A stretch of DNA of 64,000 nt, from positions 14,753 to 78,752 of the forward strand of contig CAZWLJ010000009.1 in the NCBI GenBank assembly GCA_964634605.1, in the 5' to 3' direction. The translations under genes and the position numbers were made by a program. Under the pieces are notes generated by a model, which worked only from the letters and a program-made list of their open reading frames with translations, was not told the DNA's origin and made no database searches. Shown here piece after piece: positions 8,997 to 19,571 of the stretch; the stretch's first letter is position 1; every line of letters starts with the position of its first letter. Origin of the DNA: UPXZ01 sp964634605. Lineage in GTDB: Bacteria; Bacteroidota; Bacteroidia; Bacteroidales; Paludibacteraceae.

Positions 8997-10805
8997 TTAG
9001 TTACTTAATGCATTGATAACTTCCTGATTTATCTTTTTCAGACGTTCTTCCTCCGGTTTTATTACCTTCCGGTCATATGTCATCAGTCCGTTTACTTCAC
9101 CTTCCACATCGGTGGTTTGCGTGTAAACGGCACCCGAGAATCCTGTTTTAATCAATCGTTTGAGATGATCGGCATATTTTTCGTACTCATCGGTCACTTC
9201 CCTGGAATTTTTGAACTGAACGTAGCCCCAGTTTTTATCTGTTTGCCAGAGATGCTCTTTCATTGGCAGTCCGATTCCGCCATATTCGCCCAACACATTA
9301 ACTCGCTCGGCATCAAAAAGATACATGTCGGGTCCAGGATAATTGTGCAGATCGAGTATATCGCCGGTGCGGTAATGATTTCCGCCACTTGCCGGATTGA
9401 CTAACCGTTGCAGATCGTATGCTTTGGTCCAGTCTGCAATTTCTGCAGTTTTGAATTGTCCCCAGGCCTCGTTGAATGGTACCCACACCACCACACTTGG
9501 ATTGGGCATCAGGTAATCCATGATTTCTTTCCACTCTTTGCGGTAGTTGGATTCCGATTGTGCTGATCGTATTATTTCAGTCCCGTTAAAATACTGACGG
9601 TTTTGCCATTGCGGAGATTGTCCGCCGCTTGGCATATCCTGCCATACCAGAACACCCAATTTGTCGCAATGCGTATACCATCGTGCCGGTTCCACCTTCA
9701 CGTGTTTTCGAATCATGTTATACCCGAAATCTTTTGTTTTCTGAATATCATACATCAGTGCTTCATCTGACGGAGCTGTGTAAAGTCCGTCGGGCCACCA
9801 GCCCTGATCAAGCGGACCGAAATGAAAATAATCTTTATTATTCAGTTGAAGACGTACAATTCCGTTAAAGTCTCTGTGGGTTGATATTTTACGCATGGCA
9901 GCGTAACTTTTCACTTTGTCGAGCAGTTTTCCATTTTCATATAAATTTACTTCCAAATCGTAAAGAAAAGGACTTTCAGGAGACCAAAGTTTAGCATTTG
10001 AGATTCCCAACTCCAGGTTTTGTCCTTCGATAAATTTTCCGGAAGCTATCTTTTGGTTACCCTCTTTTACAATTACTTCAATGATATCGGCTTTATTTAC
10101 ATTCGTAGCGGCCACCTCAATTTTAAGTTTCTGAGAATCGATATCCGGTGTGGTTTTCACACCTGAAATGTATTTGCTGTTTACCGGTTCCAGCCATACC
10201 GTTTGCCAGATACCCGAAACGGGTGTGTACCAGATTCCTCCCGGATTGCGCACCTGCTTTCCTCTGGGCTGAAATCCTTCATCTGTACCATCCCACACTT
10301 TTACTATTAATTTCTGGTTTCCTTTTTTCAGGTATGGAGTAATATCAAAGTGGAAAGGGGTGTAACCGCCAGTGTGACTGCCGATTTTGATGTCGTTCAA
10401 ATACACTTCGGTTTTCCAGTCGACTGCACCAAAATGAAGCAGAACATGCTTATTTTTCCAGCTGGCAGGGATGGTAAAACTATGCTTATACCACAATTCG
10501 TTTTTACTTCCGAGTGATTTCATTACACCCGAAAGACTCGATTCGACAGCAAATGGAACCAGAATTTTCCCGTCAAACGTTGCCGGTTCGGGCTGACCTA
10601 CCGGCAAAATGGCATAATCCCACAACCCGTTCAGATTCTTCCATTCGGAGCGCTCCATTATCGGACGGGGATATTCCGGCAACACATTTTTCACATCGAT
10701 TGTTTCCGCCCATTTTGTTTTCAATTTATCTCCCTGCGGAGACCACTGAGAGAAGAGACTGCTTGTCAGTAAAATGTAAGTTAAAAGAATGACTGTTTTT
10801 CTCAT
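8997..10805 (-). CDS. GH2 glycoside hydrolase, secreted
   Basis: A 602-residue protein with a signal peptide (cleavage near LFSQW, about residue 20) followed directly by the GH2 sugar-binding domain (EYPRPIMERSEWKNLNGLWDY). After it come the immunoglobulin-like domain and the TIM barrel. The acid/base is Glu446 in WVPFNEAWGQ and the nucleophile is Glu507 in VLGEYGG, so the active site is intact. The family includes beta-galactosidases, beta-glucuronidases and beta-mannosidases; the sequence alone does not fix the substrate. Its core strongly resembles residues 640-1225 of the giant GH2 at 34396. It is the last intact gene of the locus. It has no T9SS domain, so it is probably periplasmic. Confidence 0.92.
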   Translation of the reverse strand: MRKTVILLTYILLTSSLFSQWSPQGDKLKTKWAETIDVKNVLPEYPRPIMERSEWKNLNGLWDYAILPVGQPEPATFDGKILVPFAVESSLSGVMKSLGSKNELWYKHSFTIPASWKNKHVLLHFGAVDWKTEVYLNDIKIGSHTGGYTPFHFDITPYLKKGNQKLIVKVWDGTDEGFQPRGKQVRNPGGIWYTPVSGIWQTVWLEPVNSKYISGVKTTPDIDSQKLKIEVAATNVNKADIIEVIVKEGNQKIASGKFIEGQNLELGISNAKLWSPESPFLYDLEVNLYENGKLLDKVKSYAAMRKISTHRDFNGIVRLQLNNKDYFHFGPLDQGWWPDGLYTAPSDEALMYDIQKTKDFGYNMIRKHVKVEPARWYTHCDKLGVLVWQDMPSGGQSPQWQNRQYFNGTEIIRSAQSESNYRKEWKEIMDYLMPNPSVVVWVPFNEAWGQFKTAEIADWTKAYDLQRLVNPASGGNHYRTGDILDLHNYPGPDMYLFDAERVNVLGEYGGIGLPMKEHLWQTDKNWGYVQFKNSREVTDEYEKYADHLKRLIKTGFSGAVYTQTTDVEGEVNGLMTYDRKVIKPEEERLKKINQEVINALSN

Positions 10806-10918
10806 TGTATTCGCTTTTTTTCAGTTAATAATATATTTTGTTTTGTATAATTCAGTAATATCCGGCTAAGATTAATATTACATCAGCAAATTCGCTGAAT
10901 TAAAAAAGATGAGTGAAT

Positions 10919-13690
10919 CTACGATAATTCACTTTCTTTTTTCAGAAAACGAATGCTGGAAGTGCCGTATTTTGTAATCAGATTTACGATATAAATGCCT
11001 GATGCATAATCTTTTGTAATTAATGTAGTAATACCGGATGTTACACTGGTAGCGAACATTCGTCTTCCGGCAGAGCTATACACAGTCATGTAACCCTGTT
11101 GCGGAATTGAAATTTTCAAATCCGAAGTTACCGGATTAGGAAAAATTTTTAGCTCATTACCTGCATTTTCAGCAGCAACGTGAGTGCCGGAGAGTGAAAC
11201 TACTTTAATATCGTCCCAGACAGCCTGAGCACGATATGTGCGAACTCCCACTGTTCCTGAAGCAAATGAATTATCTGTCATGTCAATTTTAGGATTGACC
11301 ATATCATCCACATAAATTTTAATATTTGAGCCTTTCGCTACAATCCTTATATTATACCACTGATTGGCATTAATATCCATATTCATCACTTTCAACGAAG
11401 TCCAGGCACCATTCGATTTTCCAAAATCAATTCGTTTAGCCGAACTGCTTATTCCAAAATAATATCCGTTATATTCATCGGGTCCAAACGACAATCTGCT
11501 TGCTCTGAAAATCAAGCCACCATCTCCATCACCGTTTACCTTAACTTTTGCAGTATAGGTGAAATCGTTAAAATTGGTGGCAGTGAAAACTGATTTTGAA
11601 CTGGGATGACTGGCTTCGACGTTAGTAGCGTTATATTCACCGTTATCCACATAAAAACTACCTCCGTATTGCACCCATCCTTCCTGCCCGGTTGAAAAAT
11701 TCTCAACAAATGATGTCGTCATCATCTGGTTTGCTCCGATTATTGGCAGTACGGTAGCCCGCAGTGTACCCGTTCCATAGGGAACTAAGGTAACCTTTTC
11801 GACAGGTTCTGAAGATTCTACCGGACCGTAAGGCGGATCGGTTGCTATTCTTTCATTTAACGCATACACCCAAGAAGGCACTTTTCGGGCCGAAACTGTC
11901 ATTGTAACCGGCGTACCGGATTGTTCAAAAGGATTATCGGGCATCGCTTTTCTATTTATTTGGATGGAAGATTCCGGATTATTTTTGTCTATAATTAGGG
12001 CATAATTCCACGATGCAACAGGATGCACTTCGTACTCTCTGAAACCATTACCATAATCATTCCTAACCGACCAGTTTTCTTTAATATGCAGCGAATAAAC
12101 CAAAGGGCCACGATGAATACTTATGGCATTATTAAGTTCTTCGTTTACCCGGATTTTCATCGGAAGTGTAAGTATCACCACATCACCATTGCTCCAGGTT
12201 CTGTTTATAGTAAAAAAATTACCAGCAACTACACCTTCCTGAATTACTCCGTTTACTTTAATTTGAGGTTCTTTACACCACGCTGGTATTCTGAATTTCA
12301 ATGGAAATGCGATTTCGTCTGGAGTTGATAAAGTAAAAGTTAACAGTTCATCAAAAGGATAATCTGTTGTTTCCCTGATGCTTACTTCTGCTCCATTTCC
12401 GACAAATGCCGTTACCGATGAAGGCCCGTAAGCCATTGCAGCCAATCCGTTATCTGCTGTGGCTGCCCACATTGTTTTCACAAAATAAGGCCAGCCCATG
12501 TGAAAGTCAAAACGACAGCAACCATAACCTGAATAGGGCCCCGGCATATTTCCATTTTCGTAATTTTGACCAAAAGCATAGTATCCGAATTTACTGATAA
12601 CCTGATTTGCCTGCTGATAATACTGCATCCCTTTAATGTCGCTGGTGAGTCCACCGGGAAGTGCATTGAAAGCGACTTTCTCCAGTTGATCGCCTATCGA
12701 AACATCACCCAAAATCATTTGAGCTGTTTCATTGGTTTGCATCTGTTCAACAACCGAGCATAACTCCAATCCCGTCATTGAGGATTTTCCGGCCAGCATT
12801 TCACTACCCGACTGCATACCGTAAGGTTGTCCGTGATCGCACAGCAAATGCTCTCTGCCATGAAAATAGGCATCCTTATCGGCAGATGAATGTGATTTTT
12901 GATAATAAATCACCGGCATTTTCATGGCTTGTGGAACATTTACATTGTGCTTGGGCTGAAAATCAGTTCCAAAGCAGTTAAATTTGTTATTGGTAAGAAT
13001 ATCTGTCCAATCGTATGCCTGACTTTTGAGTTTATCGGCCAGTTCAAGCAGAAAAGTATCGCCGGTCCGGTTGTAAAGCCAGAATACAATTTCGATGTTA
13101 TCACCGGCACGGGATCTCCCCCAACTGTTAAGTAGCTGATTGTCAATTGTGTTAAATTGATATTGAAAATATTTAGTAAGAAAAGGAATAATCCTTGGAT
13201 CGTTTGTAGCTTCGTAATAATCGCGGATAGCATAAAGCATGGGCATACGCGCCCACCAGTCATTATTTCCTTTCGGACCGAAAAATCCGTTTCGCATTTG
13301 ATTGTTCAGCGACCAGTCAATCCACTTTTGAGCTTTAGTTTTAAGTTCCTGATCATTAAGAACATAAGCTAACGCCACAAGTCCCTTTACGTAATAAGGA
13401 GCACGCTCCCAACTGTCACCGCTTCCGCCCAGCCAGTCGCTGCCCGGACCTAAATCACCGGGACTATTATAAAGCGTTTCGGCATGACCGGTCAGTCCCT
13501 CATTTTGCAGTTGTAATTGCCTGAGCAGCCACCCTTCAGCTTTGACCGAGCCAATTGGAAGCGGTGTAAACGGAACTTCGATAAGCGGAGCTTTATTGTT
13601 AATATAATTTCCGGCAAAAACTTCAGAGGTCATAAATACACTTCCAATAATAATTGCAACTGTCAAAACCGTTATTTTGCTGTTTTCCAT
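10919..13690 (-). CDS. GH127-type beta-L-arabinofuranosidase with laminin-G-like domain and T9SS sorting domain
   Basis: A 923-residue protein. A signal peptide (to about 26) leads to an (alpha/alpha)6 barrel of the DUF1680/GH127 type (35-640). In the characterised GH127 enzyme a Cys nucleophile works with a zinc site made of Glu-x-Cys and Cys-Cys. Both are here: Glu309/Cys311 (GLELCSVVE) and Cys391-Cys392 (GYGCCRFDFH). Residues 660-840 form a jelly-roll (FSTGQEGWVQYGG to WDDIKVVSL). Residues 848-920 are a T9SS type A sorting domain (IFPNPVTSDLKISI). The related family GH146 cannot be fully excluded. It should remove beta-L-arabinofuranose outside the cell. It sits between the GH76 and GH2 genes. 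Confidence 0.92.
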   Translation of the reverse strand: MENSKITVLTVAIIIGSVFMTSEVFAGNYINNKAPLIEVPFTPLPIGSVKAEGWLLRQLQLQNEGLTGHAETLYNSPGDLGPGSDWLGGSGDSWERAPYYVKGLVALAYVLNDQELKTKAQKWIDWSLNNQMRNGFFGPKGNNDWWARMPMLYAIRDYYEATNDPRIIPFLTKYFQYQFNTIDNQLLNSWGRSRAGDNIEIVFWLYNRTGDTFLLELADKLKSQAYDWTDILTNNKFNCFGTDFQPKHNVNVPQAMKMPVIYYQKSHSSADKDAYFHGREHLLCDHGQPYGMQSGSEMLAGKSSMTGLELCSVVEQMQTNETAQMILGDVSIGDQLEKVAFNALPGGLTSDIKGMQYYQQANQVISKFGYYAFGQNYENGNMPGPYSGYGCCRFDFHMGWPYFVKTMWAATADNGLAAMAYGPSSVTAFVGNGAEVSIRETTDYPFDELLTFTLSTPDEIAFPLKFRIPAWCKEPQIKVNGVIQEGVVAGNFFTINRTWSNGDVVILTLPMKIRVNEELNNAISIHRGPLVYSLHIKENWSVRNDYGNGFREYEVHPVASWNYALIIDKNNPESSIQINRKAMPDNPFEQSGTPVTMTVSARKVPSWVYALNERIATDPPYGPVESSEPVEKVTLVPYGTGTLRATVLPIIGANQMMTTSFVENFSTGQEGWVQYGGSFYVDNGEYNATNVEASHPSSKSVFTATNFNDFTYTAKVKVNGDGDGGLIFRASRLSFGPDEYNGYYFGISSSAKRIDFGKSNGAWTSLKVMNMDINANQWYNIRIVAKGSNIKIYVDDMVNPKIDMTDNSFASGTVGVRTYRAQAVWDDIKVVSLSGTHVAAENAGNELKIFPNPVTSDLKISIPQQGYMTVYSSAGRRMFATSVTSGITTLITKDYASGIYIVNLITKYGTSSIRFLKKESELS

Positions 13691-13719
13691 AACTAAATAT
13701 TTTCTTTGTATTTATCTTC

Positions 13720-15933
13720 TTACTTTTTTATAAACGGAGCAGTTGATTTTCCACTTTTTGTATTTAATTCAACAAAATAAACTCCCGGCTGAAAATTTTC
13801 CACATCTAAGCAGGTAGTTCCTTCTGTGATGCTGGAAGAAAACATTCGCTTACCATCAGGATTGAAAATCATCAGATGCCCTTTATTCATGCTTTTAATA
13901 AAAAAATAGTGCATGGTTGGGTTGGGATAAAGCTGCATAACTGAAGAAAAATCAGGATTCTTCAATCCGGTTTCTGCAGTGTTAAATCTAAAACTATCCA
14001 CTTTGAAACCATTACCTTTATAAACCAGATAAATTTTCTGTAATCCAACCGGACTAATATCCAAATTACAATTTACAGTACTCATAAGTCCTGAATTATC
14101 AGCCGGAACAATGGCTGTTCCGAGTAACTGACCCGCGGGACTACCCAACCGGATTTCGACAGAGCCGGCTGAAACACCACCGATGATACGTAATGAAGCA
14201 GATTTTGCCTGCTCAGTTCCAAAATCAACATTTGAATAGACAGAATGATAATTGTTCAAAATATTCCCAAGTATTTTTTCGTTTTCGTTTACAGGATTTT
14301 GTTCAACCAATATCCCTTTGAGATAATCGAAATGTTCAGCTTCTATGGTGGAATAAGCGTCTTTGATTATCAGATTTTTGTCGAGTGGAGCATTAAAAGC
14401 AGCCGATACAGCAGTAGATACGCCAAAAGGTTGATTACTATAATTATAGCCATCGGAAAAAATGAAATTTTCGGTAGATTTTTCCCACCAGGCCGTCCAT
14501 GAAATTCGTTTTGAATTGCGGTTATTGAAAGCGTGAAGCGCATTGCGCTGCAACCATTCAACTGACTGGGGCTGAGCCAGATCGACAATATAGCGTCGAA
14601 GATAGCGAATTAAAATTCCTTTGAAACCCTGTAAATCGTTTCCGCTGCCACACACTCGTATTACACCGTGCACGTTGCACAAGTCTTTTCGTGTCCATTC
14701 TACTATATTGTGTGCATCGTTTTTGTACATTTCATCACCATACCGGTTATAAAGCATCAATGCTGCTCCCAGAAAAGTTCCCTGATTATAGGTGGAAACC
14801 CAATAATTAACAACAGAAAAAACTCCGTTATTCCACACACCGGCATCAAAAACTTTACCATTGGCCGGGTCGTAAAGATATTGTCTTTGGAGCGTATAAA
14901 GATTTCTGGCTTTTTCAAAGTAAGTATCGTCGCCTGTAGCAATGGCAAGATAGCAAGCTGCAACTTCAGCCGGTCCGTTGATGCAGGAGTTTGTCCCCTG
15001 ATTATTGAGCGGAGTTTCTTTCCAGCGAAGCATTCCCGACGGGAGTAAAGCGCGGGCGTACATTTTATCAAAATTGTTTCGGGCATGATTCAGATACCTG
15101 CCATCATCGAACATAAGATAGGCTCTGACGGCAACCAGTACCATCCAGGCAATGTCATCGTTGTACTCGTTATACATCCAATCGGTTTTGTTACGGTAGG
15201 TAAAATTGAGGTACAGTTGCGAAAACATTTCTTTATGTACTGGATTTCCGGTGGTTTCAAATGCATCGAGCACCGTCTCGAACATTTCGGCATCGCCCCA
15301 CCAACCACCCGACCCCAACACGTGGCCAACGGAAGCAGGTTTGTAATAATAATCCTTCCAGCCTTTCATCATCTCTTCGCGCAAAGCCGGAGTAACCAGA
15401 TTAGGTATCTCATTCGTCAGCTCAACCTTCCACATCTGACGAATGGAATCTGTAGTTGCATTTTTAAGCTGTACTTTCACTCCGGATCCATCCGAATTAT
15501 CCAACTGTTCGAGGTAAAGGTAATTATCCGATGATTTCATTGAAAACCGGATAAAATACGTGTCGGGATATGCTAAATTTTTGACCGGAACAAATTCCCA
15601 CTGAAAATAGCCGCTTTGGTCGTTCGCATCCTGCTCTATCCTGTCACCCGGTTTTGGACGCAGCGTGCTGTAATGCAATGCTTTACCGGTATAAGCGTTG
15701 GTAAGAAAAAAGAAATTACCATTTGCCTGTTCAAGTTTCCATTTTTGAGAGTTCACGTTGGTTTCCGTCCAGGTTACCACATCTGCTTTGTTGTCTAAAG
15801 ATGAATTTCGCACCGAAAGCGATTTATTTTCTGACAGGGAATTAATTTTATATGTTTTCCCGGATATAATTTCAGCAGCATGTATAAGATGAAGACTTGT
15901 TAATAAAAACAGCAGTATAAATAGTCGTTTCAT
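13720..15933 (-). CDS. Secreted GH76 alpha-1,6-mannanase with ricin-type lectin and CBM-like domains, T9SS sorted
   Basis: A 737-residue protein. The order is signal peptide (1-19), ricin B-like beta-trefoil (about 22-172, with repeated QxW motifs such as SQKWKLEQ and RQMWKVEL), GH76 (alpha/alpha)6 domain (185-510), CBM6-like jelly-roll (528-652, starting IEAEHFDYL) and T9SS domain (665-737, YPNPTMHYFFIKS). The paired catalytic aspartates of GH76 are Asp259-Asp260 in YNDDIAW. GH76 enzymes are endo-acting alpha-1,6-mannanases, so this protein should cut a mannan backbone at the cell surface. A second GH76 gene lies at 28551, with a different domain build. Confidence 0.9.
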   Translation of the reverse strand: MKRLFILLFLLTSLHLIHAAEIISGKTYKINSLSENKSLSVRNSSLDNKADVVTWTETNVNSQKWKLEQANGNFFFLTNAYTGKALHYSTLRPKPGDRIEQDANDQSGYFQWEFVPVKNLAYPDTYFIRFSMKSSDNYLYLEQLDNSDGSGVKVQLKNATTDSIRQMWKVELTNEIPNLVTPALREEMMKGWKDYYYKPASVGHVLGSGGWWGDAEMFETVLDAFETTGNPVHKEMFSQLYLNFTYRNKTDWMYNEYNDDIAWMVLVAVRAYLMFDDGRYLNHARNNFDKMYARALLPSGMLRWKETPLNNQGTNSCINGPAEVAACYLAIATGDDTYFEKARNLYTLQRQYLYDPANGKVFDAGVWNNGVFSVVNYWVSTYNQGTFLGAALMLYNRYGDEMYKNDAHNIVEWTRKDLCNVHGVIRVCGSGNDLQGFKGILIRYLRRYIVDLAQPQSVEWLQRNALHAFNNRNSKRISWTAWWEKSTENFIFSDGYNYSNQPFGVSTAVSAAFNAPLDKNLIIKDAYSTIEAEHFDYLKGILVEQNPVNENEKILGNILNNYHSVYSNVDFGTEQAKSASLRIIGGVSAGSVEIRLGSPAGQLLGTAIVPADNSGLMSTVNCNLDISPVGLQKIYLVYKGNGFKVDSFRFNTAETGLKNPDFSSVMQLYPNPTMHYFFIKSMNKGHLMIFNPDGKRMFSSSITEGTTCLDVENFQPGVYFVELNTKSGKSTAPFIKK

Positions 15934-16011
15934 GTTTTTTCTTTTTAATTTCTCTTTCCTAAAACAGATTGAAAATGAATGGATTATATTATTTTAAAAC
16001 CAAAAACGACC

Positions 16012-17247
16012 TTAGTAAACAACCGGAGTTGCTTTGCTAACTTTTACTTTTTCACGTCGAATAGGTATTTTCCGCATCCAGGTCGCACAGCGCCAAAGCC
16101 ATTCCACAGGCCCGTAATAGAATTTCTTCAACCACACATGGCTGAAAATCAGTTGAACGCTAAAAATAACAAAACCAACCAGCAGAGATTGCAAGAAAGT
16201 GATTTCGACAGCCAGATTAAGTCCGAAACCATAAAACAACGGCACTCCGATAAAACCCTGCAGCATGTAATTGGATGCACTCATTCTCCCTACAGGCGCA
16301 ATAAAATCCAATGTTTTCCGGGCTTTTGTTTTATAATACAATAGTGTAAAACCACTCACATACATTGCCATCATGCCAAGGTTTGAATACATTTTGAAAA
16401 GCGTGGTACCGGCGCGCAGCGTAAAACCTTCGGCTCCAAAAGCGGGTAGCGACAACACCACAGCGTAAAAAAACAGGAAAACAGCTATACTGTAAGGTAA
16501 TATCTTACGGCTGTAATGAATCATTTTTTCTTCACTTTTGTGAATTCCCTGCCTGCCGATTAACATTCCGGCAATAAACAATCCGATTATCTGCGGATAT
16601 CGTGCATAATTAACGACCCACAGCAGTTTTGCCAGGAGTCCATCCCACATATTGAAGCGTAAAACTTCTGCAAATGTGCCGTTTCTAAAGACAGGGTCAG
16701 CTTTTGCGTATAAACTATCCATTAAAACAATCAGTTTTGTAGGCTCGTTGGGTGCATTTCCTATTAATAACGATTCAAAAATGATTATATCCGGAATTTG
16801 CAGCAGCATCAGTACAGTTAGCCCAATCAGCCACTTTGTCGGAACTTTGAAAAGTGGAATCAGCAGAACTCCCAGCATGGCGTAAACGATAAAAAATTCA
16901 CCCATATAAATCATGCTGTTGATATATCCGAGGACAAATAACAGCATCATCCGCCAGAGAAACCGAAACCTGAAATCTTCTCCTTTGGCTGCCTGAGAAT
17001 CCATTTGCATAAAAAAGCTTAATCCGAAAAGGAGCGAGAATATGGCATAGGCCTTCCCTGCAATTAAAAAAGAGAGCGTTTTAAATACCCAGGTGTCAAT
17101 TTTTTGTAATATTGGTGATGAAATTTCCGGTGTTACAAAAAGATCAAAATGCTCCATGCAGTGAAATATTAAAATACCGAACAATGCAAATCCGCGAAGT
17201 GCATCAATTGAATTTATACGGTTTTTAGGCACAAAAGTCTCCATCAA
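16012..17247 (-). CDS. DUF418-family polytopic membrane protein
   Basis: A 411-residue integral membrane protein with about ten hydrophobic segments. The N-terminal signature (INSIDALRGFALFGILIFH) is that of the DUF418/YeiB family, which is related to membrane acyltransferases of the HGSNAT type. Its role is not established; transfer of an acyl group to an imported sugar is one possibility suggested only by relatedness and context. It sits between the GH92 and GH76 genes with short gaps (17 bp to the GH92 gene), so it is co-transcribed with the locus. Confidence 0.85.
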   Translation of the reverse strand: MMETFVPKNRINSIDALRGFALFGILIFHCMEHFDLFVTPEISSPILQKIDTWVFKTLSFLIAGKAYAIFSLLFGLSFFMQMDSQAAKGEDFRFRFLWRMMLLFVLGYINSMIYMGEFFIVYAMLGVLLIPLFKVPTKWLIGLTVLMLLQIPDIIIFESLLIGNAPNEPTKLIVLMDSLYAKADPVFRNGTFAEVLRFNMWDGLLAKLLWVVNYARYPQIIGLFIAGMLIGRQGIHKSEEKMIHYSRKILPYSIAVFLFFYAVVLSLPAFGAEGFTLRAGTTLFKMYSNLGMMAMYVSGFTLLYYKTKARKTLDFIAPVGRMSASNYMLQGFIGVPLFYGFGLNLAVEITFLQSLLVGFVIFSVQLIFSHVWLKKFYYGPVEWLWRCATWMRKIPIRREKVKVSKATPVVY

Positions 17248-17264
17248 TGTTATCTCTTTTTTGA

Positions 17265-19544
17265 TTAATTATTTTTCTGATTTGAAAACGAATAAGGCAA
17301 ATCATCATTTGAAACACCTCTGTTTGTATTTGGATTATTATCCATTTGGAATTTAAGTTTCATTCCTTTTTTTATGGCATCGATTTCAAGGAAATTACGC
17401 GTGTAATTTTTTCCGTTGACTTTCAGAGATTTTACATATACATTTTCTTTGTTATTGTTTTCAGTGATTATTTCCACCTTTTTACCATTATCCAGATGAA
17501 GTATTGCTTTCGGGAAAATGGGTGAACCAAGTACATACTGGCCGCTTCCGGGACAAACGGGATAAAATCCCAATGCCGAGAAAACGTACCAGGCAGAAGT
17601 CTGTCCGTTGTCCTCGTCGCCACAATATCCATCGGGAGCAGGTGTGTACATCCTGTCCATTACTTCGCGCAGATGATACTGAGCCTTCCACGGGGCTCCT
17701 GAATAATTGTAGAGGTAAATCATGTGCTGAATCGGCTGATTTCCGTGGGCATAATTTCCCATATTCATAATCTGCATTTCGCGGATTTCGTGGATTGTTG
17801 AGCCATAATAGCTGTCGTCGAAAATCGGAGGCAATGAAAATACCGTATCCAGCATTTGGTTGAAGGTGTTTTTTCCTCCCATCAAATCGATCAGACCTTG
17901 CGGATCATGAAAAACCGACCAGGTATAATGAAGTGAATTTCCTTCGGTAAAGTCTCCTCCCCATTTGAACGGGCTGAATGGCTCTTTAAATTCTCCGTTT
18001 TCTTTTCGGCCAACCATCAGATTGTATTTTTTATTGAAAAGATTGCGGTAATTCTGACTCCGTTTGGCGTAAACTTCAATTTCCTTTTCCGGTTTTCCCA
18101 AAGCTTTCCCCAGTTGGTAAATACACCAGTCGTTGTAGGCATATTCCAGAGTGCGGGCGGCGCTTTCGTTGATTCCAATGTCATTGGGCACATAACCCAA
18201 CTCATAATAATAAACATACCCCAAACGCCCGGTTGATGATATCCTGGGGTGAACACTATTGGCCGTTTTTACGATTCCTTCCCAAAGAATATCGGGTTCT
18301 TTCACTTTCACTCCCTGTAAATATGCATCTGTCAATACGGAGGCTGAGTTATTCCCTACCATGCAAGGCCTGTGTCCCGGGCTTGCCCATTCGGGGAAGA
18401 AATTACTCTCTTTGTAGGTATTAATCAGTCCTTCCTGCATTTTGCGGTTCATTTCAGGGTAAAGCAGATTCAGCAAAGGAAACAGGCTTCGGAACGTATC
18501 CCAGAATCCGGTATCGGTAAACATATATCCGGGCAACACCTTTCCGTTGTAAGGACTGTAATGCATTACATTTTCGGCTTTGTCATATTCAAAAAAACTA
18601 CGGGGAAAAAGCACTGAACGATAAAGACTCGAATAGAAAGTCCGGAGCTGATCGATATTTGTCGTTTCCACTTCCACTTTGCCCAATATTTCGTTCCAGC
18701 GATTTTTTCCGTCCGCTTTTATCTCCTCAAAACTACGATTACCTAATTCTTCCATATTCAGTTCAGCTTGTTCGAAACTGATAAATGATGATGCAACACG
18801 GGCATGAATCAATTCACCTCTTTTTGTAGAAAATCCGATGATGCCACCGGAATGATTTGAGTTTGAAACCAATCCGTTTTCCTTTATTTCACCATTTTCA
18901 ACACTTGCTTTATAAGTAAAATCTTTGTCAAATTCGATGACAAAATAATTTTTGAAATTTTCGGGAACTCCGCCGGTGTTTTTGGTAGTATAACCTATTA
19001 TTTTTTTCTCTTCGGGGATAATTTTCACATACGATCCATTATCAAACGCATCAATTACCACGTAAGATTTTTCATTCTTTGGAAAAGTAAAACGAAACAT
19101 GGCTGCTCTTTCGGTCGGAGTGATTTCCGTTACTACATCATAATCAGCAAGATACGCCTTATAATAATGCGGTTTTGCAATTTCGGCTTTGTGCGAAAAC
19201 CAACTTGCCCGCTGATCTTCGTTGAAAACAGGTTTTCCGGTTACAGGCATGATGGAAAACTGGCCATAATCGTTGATCCACGGGCTTGGCTGATGCGTCT
19301 GCTTGAAACCACGAATTTTATCGGCATCATATGTATAAGCCCACCCATCGCCCATTTTTCCGGTTTGCGGCGTCCAGAAACTCATCCCCCAGGGCAATGC
19401 AATAGCCGGATACGTGTTTCCGGTGGAAAGCGAATGTTTGGATTGTGTACCGACAAGCGTACTGACATAGTCAATCGGCGTTTGACTTTGCGCCTGCAGA
19501 AAAAACGAGCACACAAAGAGTAAAAGACTGATTCTTTGTTTCAT
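17265..19544 (-). CDS. GH92-family protein with Gln replacing the catalytic acid
   Basis: A 759-residue protein of full GH92 length with a signal peptide (1-21). The N-terminal beta-sandwich starts YVSTLVGTQSKHSLSTGNTYP. The (alpha/alpha)6 barrel carries DGYCGDEDNGQTSAWYVFSA, whose Asp643 and Asp645 match the calcium/base aspartates of the family. GH92 enzymes are calcium-dependent exo-alpha-mannosidases whose general acid is the Glu of a GNEP motif. Here the motif reads HGNQPIQH, with Gln603 encoded by CAG at 17736-17738. The same change is known, from memory, in the GH92 enzyme CcGH92_5, which cleaves mannose-1-phosphate diesters. The protein may therefore act on a linkage with a good leaving group, or be inactive on plain mannosides. 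Everything else looks intact. Confidence 0.93.
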   Translation of the reverse strand: MKQRISLLLFVCSFFLQAQSQTPIDYVSTLVGTQSKHSLSTGNTYPAIALPWGMSFWTPQTGKMGDGWAYTYDADKIRGFKQTHQPSPWINDYGQFSIMPVTGKPVFNEDQRASWFSHKAEIAKPHYYKAYLADYDVVTEITPTERAAMFRFTFPKNEKSYVVIDAFDNGSYVKIIPEEKKIIGYTTKNTGGVPENFKNYFVIEFDKDFTYKASVENGEIKENGLVSNSNHSGGIIGFSTKRGELIHARVASSFISFEQAELNMEELGNRSFEEIKADGKNRWNEILGKVEVETTNIDQLRTFYSSLYRSVLFPRSFFEYDKAENVMHYSPYNGKVLPGYMFTDTGFWDTFRSLFPLLNLLYPEMNRKMQEGLINTYKESNFFPEWASPGHRPCMVGNNSASVLTDAYLQGVKVKEPDILWEGIVKTANSVHPRISSTGRLGYVYYYELGYVPNDIGINESAARTLEYAYNDWCIYQLGKALGKPEKEIEVYAKRSQNYRNLFNKKYNLMVGRKENGEFKEPFSPFKWGGDFTEGNSLHYTWSVFHDPQGLIDLMGGKNTFNQMLDTVFSLPPIFDDSYYGSTIHEIREMQIMNMGNYAHGNQPIQHMIYLYNYSGAPWKAQYHLREVMDRMYTPAPDGYCGDEDNGQTSAWYVFSALGFYPVCPGSGQYVLGSPIFPKAILHLDNGKKVEIITENNNKENVYVKSLKVNGKNYTRNFLEIDAIKKGMKLKFQMDNNPNTNRGVSNDDLPYSFSNQKNN

Positions 19545-19571
19545 TTCCTTTTAGTATTAATTATTATATTT

